A stretch of DNA of 64,000 nt from Rhodosporidiobolus odoratus (GCA_034387635.1 JAOANU010000022.1:62001-126000); one strand, 5' to 3'. Shown: positions 1-11,800, counted from the stretch's first letter. Numbers and translations: made by a program. Notes: a model not told the origin generated them from the sequence alone.

Positions 1-723
1 CCAACCGATCCGAGCTCGCTGCCGCGCGTTCTACAGAGTAACTCGTGGTCCGTCAAGAAGAATCAGCCAGACAACCCGCGCGTACACAAGCCCGACGCAC
101 CGTGGAAGTTCGATTTCGAGAGGACAGGCGAACCTCCTCGTGCGCCTCTCGCTACGGAGTTCATCCGCTGGGTCGCCCTCCCACATCGCCCACCTATCGG
201 TTACGAGCCCGTTCAGCGTCCGAACACCAGCTTCTATCACCCGGCTGATGGGCACACAGTCTGGAAATTGCTAAACCTTCTCGGTGATGGGGAGGTTTTG
301 AGTAATAATATGCTGGACTATGGAAGACGCGCGATCACGGTGAACGGCGTGTATCATGCACTTGGAACGGCGCTGGGAGCTCGAGGCAAAGATGTGTACG
401 TCCAAAGTCGGCTGCACTCGGCTGCTATCTTCTTGGTTTTCCCGGTTCAGGCAGATGTCCGATTACATCCCTTTCAGTCGAAAACAGGCCTGACCTCTCG
501 ATTGCGCAGGATCGGCATCCTCATTTCGCCGGCGTATTCGACGCCCGGCTGGGATATGGAAGTCGTTATCTCCACTAGCTACGAAAACTTTGAGCCGCTG
601 CAAACCGGCCGTCGTAACTTCCTGGACTACTGGGGTAGGGCGGTCGTCTGGGGCAACGGATACCAAGGGAACCTGAGCAGGATGGAAGAAAAGGAGCTTG
701 GGTGGACGGCCACGACATGGTGA
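1..723 (+). CDS. 3' part of an unrecognised gene (5' end outside window)
   Basis: Frame 1 is open from the first base to a TGA at 721-723, about 240 codons, so this is probably the 3' end of a gene that starts upstream of the window. The N-terminal part is rich in Pro, Arg and aromatic residues (for example GYEPVQRPNTSFYHPADG). The middle is a mixed hydrophobic stretch around HSAAIFLVFPVQADV. The last 60 residues look less protein-like, so the true end may lie earlier at a splice site. I see no domain I can name. It ends about 100 bases before the 3' end of MBF1, which is on the opposite strand, so the two genes converge. Confidence 0.4.
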   Translation, partial: PTDPSSLPRVLQSNSWSVKKNQPDNPRVHKPDAPWKFDFERTGEPPRAPLATEFIRWVALPHRPPIGYEPVQRPNTSFYHPADGHTVWKLLNLLGDGEVLSNNMLDYGRRAITVNGVYHALGTALGARGKDVYVQSRLHSAAIFLVFPVQADVRLHPFQSKTGLTSRLRRIGILISPAYSTPGWDMEVVISTSYENFEPLQTGRRNFLDYWGRAVVWGNGYQGNLSRMEEKELGWTATTW

Positions 724-823
724 AGTTGCGCACACCGCAATTTCCCGTAACTCTGTTTCGCTTTTTTTGCTGAATGGGACAGAGCACTTCATGATTCGTT
801 TCGTTTCGTCCGCTATGACTACC

Positions 824-1809
824 CTACTTCTTCTTGCCTGCTTGACCCAATGGCTGTCCGATACCTTGCCCGCGAAGCTTGACTTTAAGTATACGTTCCA
901 TCTTGCCAAGGACCGCGGGATCAGGACGAGCCTTCATGTTTTCGTCTAATATGTGGAGTATGAGAAGTACGATGGTCGAGAACGGCGCATAGTTTAAGCG
1001 ATGTCGGTAGGACGGACAAAGATGATGAGAAGAGATCGAAGGACACGCGGCGCAGAAAAGGGGGGCGGGGGCACCGAGGCGATGGTGAAGAAGACGATAA
1101 GGACATCAGCATCAGTTACTGGCGGAACGTGCGGCTGAGGGGCGGGAGCATGCTTACATTCTTGGATGATAGTCCCCTTGACGTTCAACATCTTTGCCAA
1201 ATCCCCCTGTCCAAGTGGCTTGGCGACGCCATCCGACCCGACGTAGTTCTGACGCGCCTTCTGGATAACCTTGCCGAGTTCGAGAGAGACGGTGGCGGGG
1301 GGAGCAACCTCGTTGTCGCGGTCGAGTTTAGCAATTTTGGCATGGTCGGTGCCAGGGAGCTTGTTTCCCGTTGCTAGACTCGTCCGAGACAACGAGGTGC
1401 ATCCCATACGATTGATGGCGAGAGAAAGGGAGGAGAGTGGAAGGGAAAATCGGGAGGTGGACGGCGTGCCAAGGCGGCGGTGAGAAAGAAAAGAAAGGCG
1501 ACAAACGAGATCAGCTCCGAGCTCGCCCCTGCCCAGCTAGCTGAGGCTACGTGTACCAGCACCGCCGCTTCCGGCGAGCGAAACTATGGCACGCACCCTT
1601 CCTGTCCGTGTCGACGCTTCCGCCTGCCCTCCTTGCCGCGTTGATCGCTCCCTCACTCCTGACGACAGTCGGTCCACGAGCCCTGGAGCCGATGACAGTC
1701 TGGCTGTCCCAGTCTGTTACAGATCTGGTGGTGATGGTGAACCGACGAGAGGACGACGTCAGCCTGAGCGACAAGGTGGCATGAGAAGGGGAGGAACGGA
1801 CCCAGCCAT
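824..1809 (-). CDS. MBF1: MBF1, multiprotein-bridging factor 1 (transcription coactivator)
   Basis: MBF1 bridges bZIP-type activators and TBP and contributes to stress responses and translation fidelity. Four exons on the minus strand give 157 residues, the usual family length: 1809-1802, 1724-1597, 1373-1158 and 945-824. All junctions are GT-AG and keep frame. Exon 2 carries the N-terminal MBF1 region (TDWDSQTVIGSRARGPTVV and INAARRAG). Exon 3 carries the linker (KIAKLDRDNEVAPPATVSLE) and the start of the helix-turn-helix (QGDLAKMLNVKGTIIQE). Exon 4 completes it with KMERILKVKLRGQGIGQPL and a Lys-rich tail. The first exon is only eight bases (Met-Ala plus two bases), placed by the only donor and acceptor pair that keeps the frame. 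The start codon is the least certain part. Confidence 0.93.
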
Positions 1810-2318
1810 TTTGTTCGAGTGGTTGAGAGACGGGTGGGTGGAAGAAGAGTGTCGAGGGTGCTCTGAGTGCGAGTCTGCGAGCGGCAAGAGGAGTGGCGGA
1901 GGAGTGAGATGGGACCGATGAGAGACGGGCGCAAGTCGAGTCGAGTCGTCAGTAGAGTGGAAGGAGAAGCAACGGGAATAGCGAGTCAGATAAGTCGAGC
2001 TAACAATGGCGCGTATGAGCTTACTCGTAGAGTGACTAGAGAGTCGTGTGAAGTAGCGACAGGTCAAATTACGATCAGAGAAGGACGAGGATGACCGCAC
2101 TACGAGAACGTTTTCTTCTCTCTCTCTCCGGAAGATGAGTGGACTAGGTAGGGTAGCACAGTACACCTGCTGTACCGAGATCCCACATTCTTCTATTTTT
2201 TATCAATGTGATCGGTGGTCGAACCCGCTCGAAGTTCCGCTTGCATCTGTCAATTGCTTCGCTTTCACCTGCGCTGTTCTTTGCCTGTACTACCTGCTAC
2301 CCACGAGACGATCCAAAG
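1810..2318. promoter_or_regulatory. Divergent intergenic promoter between MBF1 and STI1-like gene
   Basis: This stretch of about 510 bases separates two start codons that face away from each other, so it must hold both promoters and 5' leaders. It contains a pyrimidine-rich tract (about 2109-2128) near a GAA/TTC-type cluster at about 2103-2118 that loosely resembles an incomplete heat-shock element. I see no perfect three-unit heat-shock element. The regulatory reading is inference. Confidence 0.5.
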
Positions 2319-4141
2319 ATGTCTGACCCCGCCAAATCCCAAGCCGACTCGCTCAAGCAACAGGGCAACGACGCTTACAAGCAACGCAACTTTGAACAGG
2401 CAGAGTCGCTCTACAAGCAGGCATGGGACGCTTACCCCAAGGATATCACCTACCTGAACAACCTCGCCGGTGCGTCAAGTCGTCGTCAATGCAGGCGTCG
2501 AGAGTACAAGAGAGGGCGAGAAGGAGGTGGGGGGAAATGTCCAGCAGCGAGTGGAGGAGACTTGCGGGTCGGGGGACAATGGTGCTCAGAGGGGGCAGCA
2601 GTGCTCGGACGTCGGCGCACAAGATCTCACCCCAATCCCCCTACCTGCGGAAACTGGACTGACAATCCCGTTGCCCGGTTCTCCGATTGCAGCCGTCTAC
2701 TTTGAGAAGGGAGACTACCCCCTCGCCATTTCGACTTGCGAGAAGGCTGTCGACGAAGGTCGTGACCAGCGAGCAGACTTCAAGCTCATTGCCAAGTAGG
2801 CTTTTTCCCCTGTTTTCTCCTCCCAACTATGCCTTCTTCTTTGCCTCAGCGCCTTCGGCTCGACACTCACACTCGTCTCGCGTAGGGCCCTCGGCCGTAT
2901 CGGTTCCTCGCATATCAAGCTCAGCAACTACGAAGAAGGGATCAAGTACCTTCAAAAATCCCTGACCGAACATCGCACCCCGGACGTCCTTAACAAGCTC
3001 AAGGAGGCAGAGAAGGAGAAGGGTGAGAAGGAGAGGCTGGCATACATTGACCCCAAGAAGGCCGATGACGAGAGGGAAGAGGGTAACAAGGCGTTCAAGG
3101 TGCGAATACCGACTTACCTTCCTCTGCATCCGCTCGTTCGTGCTGACGGGTTTACTTCACACACTCTCGACATTTCTCGACCTCACCGTCCTCCCGTCTT
3201 CCCTCCTACCGTGTTACCTCGACACAGGCCGGCGACTTTGCCTCTGCCGTCACTCACTACTCCGAATCTCTCAAGCGCAACCCGTCCGACCCGCGAGGGT
3301 ACACCAACCGTGCCCAGGCTTATACCAAGCTGATGGCCCTTCCTGAGGCATTGAAGGATGCCGAAAAGGCGATCGAGGTGGATGGAACCTTCGGTGCGTT
3401 TGCACTTCTCCCGAGGCGTGAAAACGACAGGAGACATGGCTAACTTTACGTGTCCTTCCCGCCATTTCCCTTCATTTTCCCCGCGCTCTGATCCTCTCTA
3501 ATGTTCGCATCGACTCGCTCCATCCTTATAATCCTGCCTGCGCCCCGACTCGCCAATCCTATATCCGCAGTCAAGGGTTACATCCGCAAGTCGACCGTCC
3601 TGTTCGCGATGAAGGAGTTCGACAAGGCTTACCAGGCCATCGAGGTGGTGCGTCCCCCTCTGGTCTGATCCCCTCGTCGCCAGGCTATTTCCTCACTATG
3701 ATAGTCCATTTGAGCTGACACTCAGCCCCTTCCCTACTCCCCCGCGCAGGCCATGGACAAAGACTCCGACTCGAAGCACACCAAAGAGATCTCCCAACAA
3801 TTCGCCAAAATCACCGAAGCCCTCTCGTCTCAACGCGGTTCCGAAACTGACGAACAAACCTACGCTCGAGCGATGAGGGATCCCGAAGTTCAACAGATCA
3901 TGGGCGATCCCGTGTTCCAGAGTATTCTGCAGCAGGCCAAGGACGACCCGAAGAGTCTGCAGCAGCACATGGCGAGCAATGAGGGGATCAGGAAGAAGGT
4001 CGAGGTGCTGGTTAGGGCGGTAGGTTTTCCCACTTCATCGAGAGTTTCCGAGACATGGAAGGTTTTCTCTCTTACGACGCACGCTGATTTTCCATCTCGG
4101 TTGCGCGCCTACAGGGTATCATCAAGACCGGCCCGCGATGA
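2319..4141 (+). CDS. STI1: STI1/HOP-type Hsp70-Hsp90 co-chaperone, short form lacking TPR1 and DP1
   Basis: Sti1/Hop links Hsp70 and Hsp90 during client transfer. Seven exons join in frame: 2319-2469, 2693-2795, 2886-3099, 3228-3393, 3571-3647, 3750-4019 and 4115-4141, giving 335 residues. The protein opens directly with TPR2A (QADSLKQQGNDAYKQRNFEQ, then YPKDITYLNNLA). TPR2B follows (EEGNKAFKAGDFASAVTHYS, RNPSDPRGYTNRAQAYTKL), and the C-terminal DP2 domain is present (ARAMRDPEVQQIMGDPVFQS, ending RAGIIKTGPR). Yeast Sti1 and human HOP are roughly 540-590 residues because TPR1 and DP1 precede this core. Only 510 bases separate this ATG from the MBF1 start, so a missing 5' half is unlikely. Nematode STI-1 has the same short architecture. 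A full-length paralogue elsewhere cannot be excluded. Confidence 0.92.
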
Positions 4142-4499
4142 GCGACAAGACATCCTCTTCCACCTTGTCGGTCGTCGGACCTGCTTTCTCCTCCTCTTCT
4201 TGCCCGGTTCTCGCTTTTGTTCGACGCTGCAATGCCACCCGAACATGCGCTACGCTTGAGAACGTCAGTCATGGAGAGCATAAGCCCTGCTATTGCGCGG
4301 TTGACCTTCTCAAACCGTTCCAGCTCCTTCGCCTTTTCCCCTTTGCCATCGTGTTGCATTCGTGTCGCATCCTGGGCTCACTTTTGCCTCCCGTTGCAGT
4401 GCCGCTTGCAGATTGGCCAATCCTGGCATGGGATCCGCGGACACGGAAGCACCATATGACTGAAATCTGCTGACATAAACTATCCTTACCTCCCTACAG
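4142..4499 (+). other. STI1-like 3' flank and possible upstream exon(s) of the next gene
   Basis: An ATG at 4138 overlaps the STI1 stop codon and opens a 111-codon frame, but its composition is not convincing. The region probably holds the STI1 3' UTR and an unlocated 5' exon for the coding exon that begins at 4500, whose acceptor is ctccctacag. No donor stands out. Confidence 0.3.
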
Positions 4500-4783
4500 A
4501 AGATCGCTTTCTCCTCCATACCAATATAACCGCACGCTGTGACGCCACTGCTACCTTCGACATGGGTAACCTCGTCCACCTTCCTTTGAGGGAAATCCCG
4601 GAAGAAGGGTTACTTCAATCCGAGGTTCCGGCTTCCGCCTTCACCGCGCTGTGGGAGACGCTTGTAATCGCCAACTCTGGACTCCATCAGCGGGAGAATG
4701 GGCAGTATGAGCGATGGACTGAGCCATACAAGACCGCATATGGGAAAGTGTGGCTTGACCAGGTGGTGGTTTCGATGCCCTGA
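4500..4783 (+). CDS. Terminal exon of an unrecognised small gene
   Basis: After a strong acceptor (ctccctacag at 4490-4499) a frame of about 94 codons runs to TGA at 4781-4783. It includes an internal ATG at 4562. Composition is balanced and protein-like, for example LPLREIPEEGLLQSEVPAS, FTALWETLVIANSG and TAYGKVWLDQVVVSMP. No signal peptide, membrane segment or known motif is visible. If translation starts at 4562 the product has 73 residues. If the exon is joined to something upstream it would be longer. I do not recognise a family. Confidence 0.4.
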
Positions 4784-5799
4784 CGATGAGGTGCAGTTGG
4801 GGAATCCGCTAAGCTTCTCGGTCTAGTCAGGACGAAGATGCTCAGGACAGTGGCAGATCTGGTGAGTTATGCTGTACTACCCTTTATTTGCATGCTGCGA
4901 GATGCAGGTACGGGTGTGACGCAGACAGAACCTGATAAGATCTATTCCCTGGTTGCTTTTCTGCTCAGTCCAGCTACTTCTCCCCACTCCAGCATTGGTA
5001 CACCCCAGTTAAGTGCATGAGGAACTCCCCTCTTTGGCCTTCTCAACTCCGCCTGTTTCTTCGTCTTCCGCCGTTCAAGGCTGCCCCACATAGCATACAT
5101 ACTGAGGCGCCTGCACGCTTGAGCAGGTCCTCTCTCGTGTCCGCCCTCCTATCCCGCGCCCTCTCTACCTCCCGACCAAGCGGCAATGTCAGCATCCCCT
5201 CCTCCTCTCATCCCCCATAACCGAGCCTCCTTCAACTCCTCACTGACCCTTCCCTTCCGCCATACGCAGCGAACCCGCGGCTTACTCACCTCCACTCCCA
5301 CCTCCCATCCCCCAACCGTGGCCCACCAAGCCCATCCCGAAGAATCAGCGGTAGACACGGTGGTGGTGAAAAGGTATTCAAGTCCTAGGACGGTGAAAAC
5401 GGAGAGAAGGTTGGCGGTCGAGGGGGACTGGGGTGCGGCTTGGTACTGGGGGCTGTGATGAAGCGGCGAGAGGTGGGGCCGGGGACATTTAGCGGGAAGA
5501 TAGAAGATTCGGTGGAGGGAGAAACTGTTTCGACGGGTTGTACGGCTCATCTTCTTTCCTGTGCATAATTGCAAGACTCGCATATGATGCATAGAGATTG
5601 CTCTGAAAGCGGAATGTCTAGTGAGACTGGGCACAAGGTTGTTCAGGAATCGAAAGAGGCGCATGATAATGCAGCCATTCCTACGGCACGGATGATACTC
5701 AAATAAGGCTGTCGATGATATCGAAAGACGAAATGGAAAGGGCACAGCGCAAGTCGGGAAGAGGAAGAAAAGTTCAAGAGGTATTGGCCAAACTTTCGC
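4784..5799. other. Mostly non-coding stretch with a weak 90-codon ORF (5186-5458, +)
   Basis: The ORF at 5186-5458 starts at an ATG and ends AVEGDWGAAWYWGL. An overlapping frame at 5017-5220 reads like a basic Ser/Arg-rich presequence (VSALLSRALSTSRPSG). Together they could be a small mitochondrial protein, but no splice junction joins them in frame and I name no family. The rest is likely 3' flank of the ferritin-like gene that ends at 5800. Confidence 0.25.
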
Positions 5800-7032
5800 T
5801 TACGGGAGGTAAAGGGCGGCGGGACCAGCAACGGTGTTGTCGTCCGAAAGGGTGTCGGGCGAGGTGGTGATGACGACGAAGGAGAGACCGGCAACGTCCT
5901 TGGGGACGTCAATGGTCTGCTTGATGCCAACCTTGACGTACTCTGCAGTTTCGCAGCGGGAAAAAACGTCAACGACTGAGCTTTAAGAAGGGTAGAGGCA
6001 GGAGCGTACCGGTAGCACCGTTGCTGATGATGGCGGCATAGTAGTCGCCAGTGTAGCCCTCCTTCTCGGCGAACTGGAGAGCGGACTTGTGACCAGCGCG
6101 GGGGATCTTGGTCACGAAAGTGAGAGCCGGGAAGGCTTGGATGGAAGGAGGGAGGGCACCTGCACCGCAGGCTAACACAGGAAGAGATTGTCAGCTCAGC
6201 CGTACAGGAGATGAAGCAGGAGAAGCACGTACTGTTGGGGAGGATGAGCGGGGCGGCGAGCGAGTAGACCTGGGCGTAGTTGAGGCCCGAGTCATACGAG
6301 GTGGGGAAGCCGGACTGGCCACTGATCGAGTTGAGGTAGCTAGCATGGCGAGCTGCGAGGGTACGAGCGAGTTAGCGAAAAAGCTCGCAACGAGATGTGC
6401 GAAAGAAGGCTAACCCTCGACGGTGAGGATGGAAGCCGCGGCGGCAAGGTAAGCCGGCTCAGTGATATCGCCAGCAGCGCCTGTGGTTAGGCAGCGTGTC
6501 AGCGAAAGAAGGTGCAACAAGTCGGGACTGATAAGGCAAACAACGTGCCGAGGTACGCAGCAACGCCGACGTTTTCGAGAAGACGAGCGGTAGCGACAAC
6601 GGCCTTCGGCGACGAGAGGCCGAAGACGTAAGAGCAGTCGGAAACAGCAGCGTCACCGAGAGCACCAACGAGGAAGTTGACGTGGTTGCTCTCCTCCTTG
6701 GCGAGTTGAACGAAGCGCTCGCGAACGCTGGCGGGGTAGCCGGCCTTCTTGAAGGCAGCGACAGAGAATTTCTTGAGGACGTCGGCGTAAAAGTTGCTGC
6801 AGAGGCAGAACAACAGGTCAAATCTGCGGGTGTCGAGGTAAGAAACCGAAGGAAGGGAAACAACGAACCGCTCAAGGAACTCGAGGGTGAGAGCGTAGTT
6901 CAGGATTTCGACGTCGGTGGGCTTGGTAGCGTCGGCACGCTTGACGACCTTGGCCATTGTAGGCTCCGGCGAGGCGAAGGCGGAGGTAACGGCGCCAGCT
7001 AGGGCGGTGAGGGCGAGAAGGGAGGTGCGCAT
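5800..7032 (-). CDS. Secreted Rds1-like ferritin-fold protein
   Basis: Six exons (7032-6869, 6796-6549, 6480-6415, 6352-6233, 6171-6010, 5942-5800) give 300 residues. The N-terminus is a clear signal peptide (MRTSLLALTALAGAVTSAFA), so the protein enters the secretory path. The body matches fungal Rds1 / ferritin-like (Ferritin_2 type) proteins: a helix with EILNYALTLEFLERNFYADV, then KEESNHVNFLVGAL and VEARHASYLNS, which supply Glu and ExxH residues of the sort that bind a metal pair. Rds1 in fission yeast is a stress and starvation-induced protein. The enzymatic role of this family is not settled. The second intron is best explained by a GC-AG junction (donor GCACGT), the only option that keeps frame. 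The shadow frame continuing upstream of 7032 is not needed. Confidence 0.85.
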
Positions 7033-7881
7033 GTTGAAAGAACGACTGTAAAAGAGTGTAGTGGTTTGGGCTGTAAGGAGCGTAGGGTGTGCGAAACAGG
7101 AGACCGAAGGAGACTGATGGGAAAGGAAGAAGAGCAAGAAGAGTAAGAGGGCGACGGCGCTTCAACAGGACGGGGAGCAACCTGTTTGTTTTTTTAGCAG
7201 CATTGCCGGGTAACGCGGTACCTAGTACAGTCGCGTCTCTGCCGTCGTTCGATGTCGCAGAGCTCGAAGTGGGGCTCTGAAGCCGGTCGGAGGAAGAGGA
7301 AGACGCGAAGAAAATGCAAGATCGAGAAGGTAATTTGTAGGAGACGCGCTAAGCGGGCTCGTTCGATCCCCTCTTCTGGTGTTTCGGTTCGTCAGCGGTG
7401 CTGCTTGCATGTTCTTCGGCCCTGTCGCTGCCCTTGGAGTTGTACGCGCTGGTCGACGCATTTGCGAGATCTTCTCATGTTGAGCGAAACAACCACAACA
7501 GAGGCGCGCGGACGGCTGTCGAAGAGGCTGGGGCGGCAGAGGGCGTCCTGCGGGTTCATCATCAGGTTTGTCTGATGGGCTCGGCGGATCTCATTGTCTT
7601 CATATGGGCTTCATCGGAGCGAGGTGAAGTTGAATTACAAACGGGAATTAGCAACCTCGCGATCGAGCGCATCTCTGGTCACCCTACGCTACAGTCCGCC
7701 AGCCTGCAGGCCCACAACGCCCTACAGGAGCGTAAGAGCTTTAGATTGCATTGCTGTCACCCGACAACTTCGCCGCTGAATCGAGTTTGATACAGGCAGC
7801 AAAGGATCGAGACAGGGCAATCTCCTTTCGTTCGAGCCTTCCAACCCTTCTCAGTCGCCGATACAAAGACTTCCTTCGTAG
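7033..7881 (+). other. 5' flank with possible 5' exons of the gene ending at 8654
   Basis: An ATG at 7252 opens MSQSSKWGSEAGRRKRK up to a GTAATT donor. A 7.40-7.57 kb frame (ALSLPLELYALVDAFARSS) follows a plausible acceptor near 7390. These cannot be joined in frame with confidence, and the opposite strand is also open here. I list it as unresolved. Confidence 0.25.
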
Positions 7882-8654
7882 GTCGACCACCTCAGACAGT
7901 CAGTCAACTGGCGCCTCTACCTCACTTCGCAGACGGCGGTCCGGCGCATCCTCCGCGTCATCGTCGATGGTCTCTCAAAGTACAGCACGGCAACAGCTCA
8001 GTCGATGTCTCCGAGTCGACGGACCGAGTACTCGGAACGTGAGAAGCGCGAAACGAAGGAATGGGCGGACAGGGTCTGTGAGTTCTTTGAGACGGAGTGG
8101 CCTTGGTGGGTAGGCGAGTACAGCGGAAAGAGCTACTACTGCGTTCAGGAGCTCGAACCGCTGTGAAGGACAGGAAGATCCGCTCAGCGGGACAATTGGC
8201 GAGTTTTCCGTCTTTCCTCAATCTTTCCGTTCCACTTGAGCTCATCCTAATTCGCCCTCGGCCCTTCAGCCTGACATGTCGAAATCCCTTCACCTACTTG
8301 GTGCTCGGCCAGTCACCTGGATCAGCAACAGCTGGCCTGACTTCCTCAAGCACGAAGCTGAAAAGAGGGTGAGTCGTCGGGTCTTCCTTTCCTTTCTCGG
8401 GTCGCGGCGGGCTGATCCTGAGTCTGTTGCAGCCCACACTGCACTCGCTTACACACAGGTACCTCTGATTGATGATGGAAGGTCATCGGCGTGGTCAAGC
8501 AGGATAAGCTTTTAGTGCGGTTTTCTGCATCCGAGTCTGACGAATTGGCGTTAGGCTTTGTACTTGGAAGGACTATGCCATGCAAGCGAAGCGCGAAATG
8601 CGGAAGTGGCAGGAAAAGAGAGAAGAGAGCCATGCAACTCGCGAGCGGAATTAG
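7882..8654 (+). CDS. Unrecognised spliced gene (3' exons)
   Basis: Four exons make a consistent 3' half: from an acceptor at 7880-7881 (frame VDHLRQSVNWRLYLTSQTAV, later TEYSEREKRETKEWADR and FFETEWPWW); then from 8271 (PDMSKSLHLLGARP, WISNSWPDFLKHEAEKR) to a GTGAGT donor at 8369; then a 26-base exon at about 8433-8458; then from 8542 (LCTWKDYAMQAKREMRKWQE) to TAG at 8652-8654. The last two junctions fit exactly in phase (26 bases, then one base to complete Arg). The end of the first exon is either a GTAGGC donor inside WPWW/VGEY or slightly later. The product is charged, Trp-rich and helical near its C-terminus, without a motif I can name. The 5' exons are not resolved. Confidence 0.45.
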
Positions 8655-8807
8655 CACAGGACCAGAGCTTGAGAGTCCAAGTCTTTTCCTGACGAGCTTG
8701 AGTGGATCTGACACGACGGCGTGTTCAAGGCTTTGCCTGCTTTTCTTCTCTGACCGACGAGGCTTGCAGCGGAAGGAGGGCGAAACCGATGAGCACGTCA
8801 CGAAGCT

Positions 8808-11800
8808 CTACAACCCAATATCTACGATAGCCTGCGACGACGGCGGCGTTGAAGGCTCGTCTTCTGGCTCGACAGGTTGCGGTTGAGCGACCGGAACTGG
8901 CGGTGGCGGCGGGGCGTGATATCGCAGTTGGTACTGCTGTTGATGCTGTGCTTGAGGTGGAGGAGGCGGTGGTGCGTCGGAAGCAGAGAAGGGTGCAGGA
9001 ACGCGAGGAGGAGGGAAGAGCTCGCCTACGGAAGGGAATCACAAGGGGAGAAAGCTGTCAGCCTGAGAATATCACGAACGGGGTCACGAAAAGCCGCACG
9101 TTGTAGTTCAGGAAGGAAGGGTTGGATACGATCGAAGGTTGCGTCCCATAAGCGAGCTTGTTCGTCGGTGCGCTCGACGTAGGGCGGAAGGAGAAAATTG
9201 GAAGCGTTCATGACGAGCAAGACATTCTTGAGCAGTTCGGGAACGGCTTCAAACTGCGCACGACTTCTGGATCAGTCACATGGGAATGAACAGGCTGGAG
9301 CAGGAAAGTACTGACCATCTGATCCCGGCGGCCACTATGCATGAATCGGTCTTGGTAACCCAAGATCTTGAGCCAAAGCTCCGTCATAGTCTGCATACCC
9401 TGCCGCTCCGACAACTGCGTGAGGTACTGCAAGAACACCTTGCATAACAACGCCGAAGCCCGCAAGCGAGTCTCGCCCATGCCCTCCGGGTCGCGGCGGA
9501 AAACTTGAGGCTTAAGCAGTTCCTCAAGGAGAGGGAAGAAGACGCGCTCGAAGATGATGCTGAGGTCGACCTGAGGGTTCTGGATAATCTCTGGGGCGAG
9601 AAGCGTGCGTTGGAGACTGCTGATGGCGCTTTGTCGGAGCTCGCGAGAGGGATTCAGACAGAGTTGGGCGTAGGCGGACAAGAGCGGGACCCAGGCGGCT
9701 TCCCAGGCTGCGACGTGAGAGGGTATCAGCAAAGACATATGAGACTAGAGTACAGTATGAACACACCTCGCGCCGGGGACAAAGTTGAACCCGAGATGAG
9801 GCCAGGAAGTGATGCCTGTACTTCGCGAAGAACGTCGACAATCTGTTGTCCTCGCAGTATAGCAGCGTCGTCACTGATTGCGAAAGGAGGTCAGCCACTT
9901 GATAAGCAGCAGGAAGCGAAATCAGCGTACTTTGCGCGTTCCGGCAAACCCTTGCCCGCCGGGGCGACATGGCCGAAACCAGCGAGGGTCTGTAAGAATG
10001 CCGCGTAGTTCTCGTGATGCAGGCCAGCACCAAGCTTACCAGCGGCAAGCTGCTTGAGAAGCTCCATCGAGATCTTGGCGGCATTTTCTTGCTGAGCGGT
10101 CGCTGAGAAGAGGGCGAAGAGCAAGTTCCACTCAGTAGCCGAGCTGCGGACGTGGTATATCAGATATCGATCTGAGCCTCCGGAAGAAAAAAGGAATAAC
10201 ACACTGTACTCGTCCAGCATGGCCAACAAGCACCTTGCTCAGCCCCGCCATCAATGGCTCTGCAACACTGCTCAAAACCGCCGGTGACAGCGAGCGCAGC
10301 ATATCAAGGGCGAGGAAGCTCGAGTCGCGTAGGCTGTCGACCTGGATAACCTCGGAAACGAGTCGAAGAAGGCAGGCGACGACGCGCTCATTGAAGAGGC
10401 TGCTGGACGAGTTGGCGGCAACGAGGAGCTTGGATAGGAAGTCGAAGGTGGAGGGCCTGTCGCAGATATCGGAAGGTATCGTTAGTAACTACTCATAGCG
10501 TGAACAGAGCCGTAGTACAGGGAAAGGGGCGAAGTACCATAGCTCGCTCAGAGACTCCTTGGATCGGGCTACGAGACTCGTGGCGATCTCGAGTAGCAAG
10601 ACCGCCGCCGGGTCATACGGAAGCTGAACTCTCGAAGCCGCGATACTGATCTGCGGCGAGTTTGGAGCCGAGGAGCCTGAGCCGGCCTTGGTTCGAACCC
10701 GGTCGAGGGTGAGGCGCTGGATGAGGTCGGTGAGGATTTGGAGAGGCGCGACGAGAGATTCGCCTTTGAGGTCACTGGCAACGGACAAGCAGGTAAGTAT
10801 TGAACATGGACCTTGCGAATAGGGGAGACTAACAAGATGTGGGAGTAAAGCTCGTCAACCCGGCAAGACGCGATGGTATCCACCGTTGACAGCGTCTGCT
10901 CGATATCGTCGTCTGTGAAGTTCGACCCCGCAATGTCGCCAGCAGCACCGTACGGCGAAAGCAGGTACGAGCTAAGTGTTGACAACAACCCACCATCGCC
11001 CCGTCTCTCTTCGCGCGGGGCCGGCGCCATCTTTGGTTTGAGCGGGATGGCCGACTCGCCGGAAAGAAAGTCTTCCATCATGAGCATGCTTGGAGGGAGA
11101 AGAGAGTGGACGAATAGGGTCTGATAGATTTCGAAGATCTGCATCCAACCCTGTCGGATGAAGGCACCGTTGCTGTTGGCGATGGTGAAAAGGACGACGG
11201 CGGCCAACTGGGCTTTGACGTTCTCGCCAAAGCGCACTGCGAGCGGACTAAGCGTGACTTTTTGGCCTTCAACGTCGACGACCGGGAAATTGCCGACTTC
11301 GCTAGCGGAAGCAGGCTGGACCAGTCCGCTGACGCGCGAGAGGGAGAGGATCAGGTGATCGAAGACCTCAGGCATGCCGAAATGAGCCGCAAGGGATGCG
11401 CAGTGGTTGAAGCCGCCGATAGCGCGCTGAACCATGTGGTCGTCCTGGAAGTTGGCGAAGGCGTAGGACATGGCGGAAACGATCGGCTTCCATGACACTG
11501 CGAACATCCCACGATCGAAGGCGTTGGTTTGGGCGTGTGCGTAAGAGCCTATGGGGCGAGTATAAGCAGCCAACCTCGGTCAGGGGAACGGACGCAGACT
11601 CACCGCTCCTCCTCGCTCGCCTGAGCAATTCCTTCCAGCCATACTCGAAACCGACCTGATTCTGGTGCTCTTCAGGTAGAACGATCTCGCGCTTGCGAAT
11701 CGACTCGAAAATGGCGAGCTACCGAACGGACATCATCAGAGAAGGAAAGGGATGAATTAGGAGAGGAGCAGGACCGAGAACGCACAAGATACTCCGGGTC

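Noticed and set aside
2103..2118. Heat-shock element in the MBF1/STI1 promoter
   Set aside because: Only an imperfect GAA/TTC cluster is present, so it is kept as a hypothesis in the findings and not annotated as a site.
5149..5745. 198-codon minus-strand frame
   Set aside because: Composition is erratic, there is no plausible start or domain, and the plus strand is equally open.
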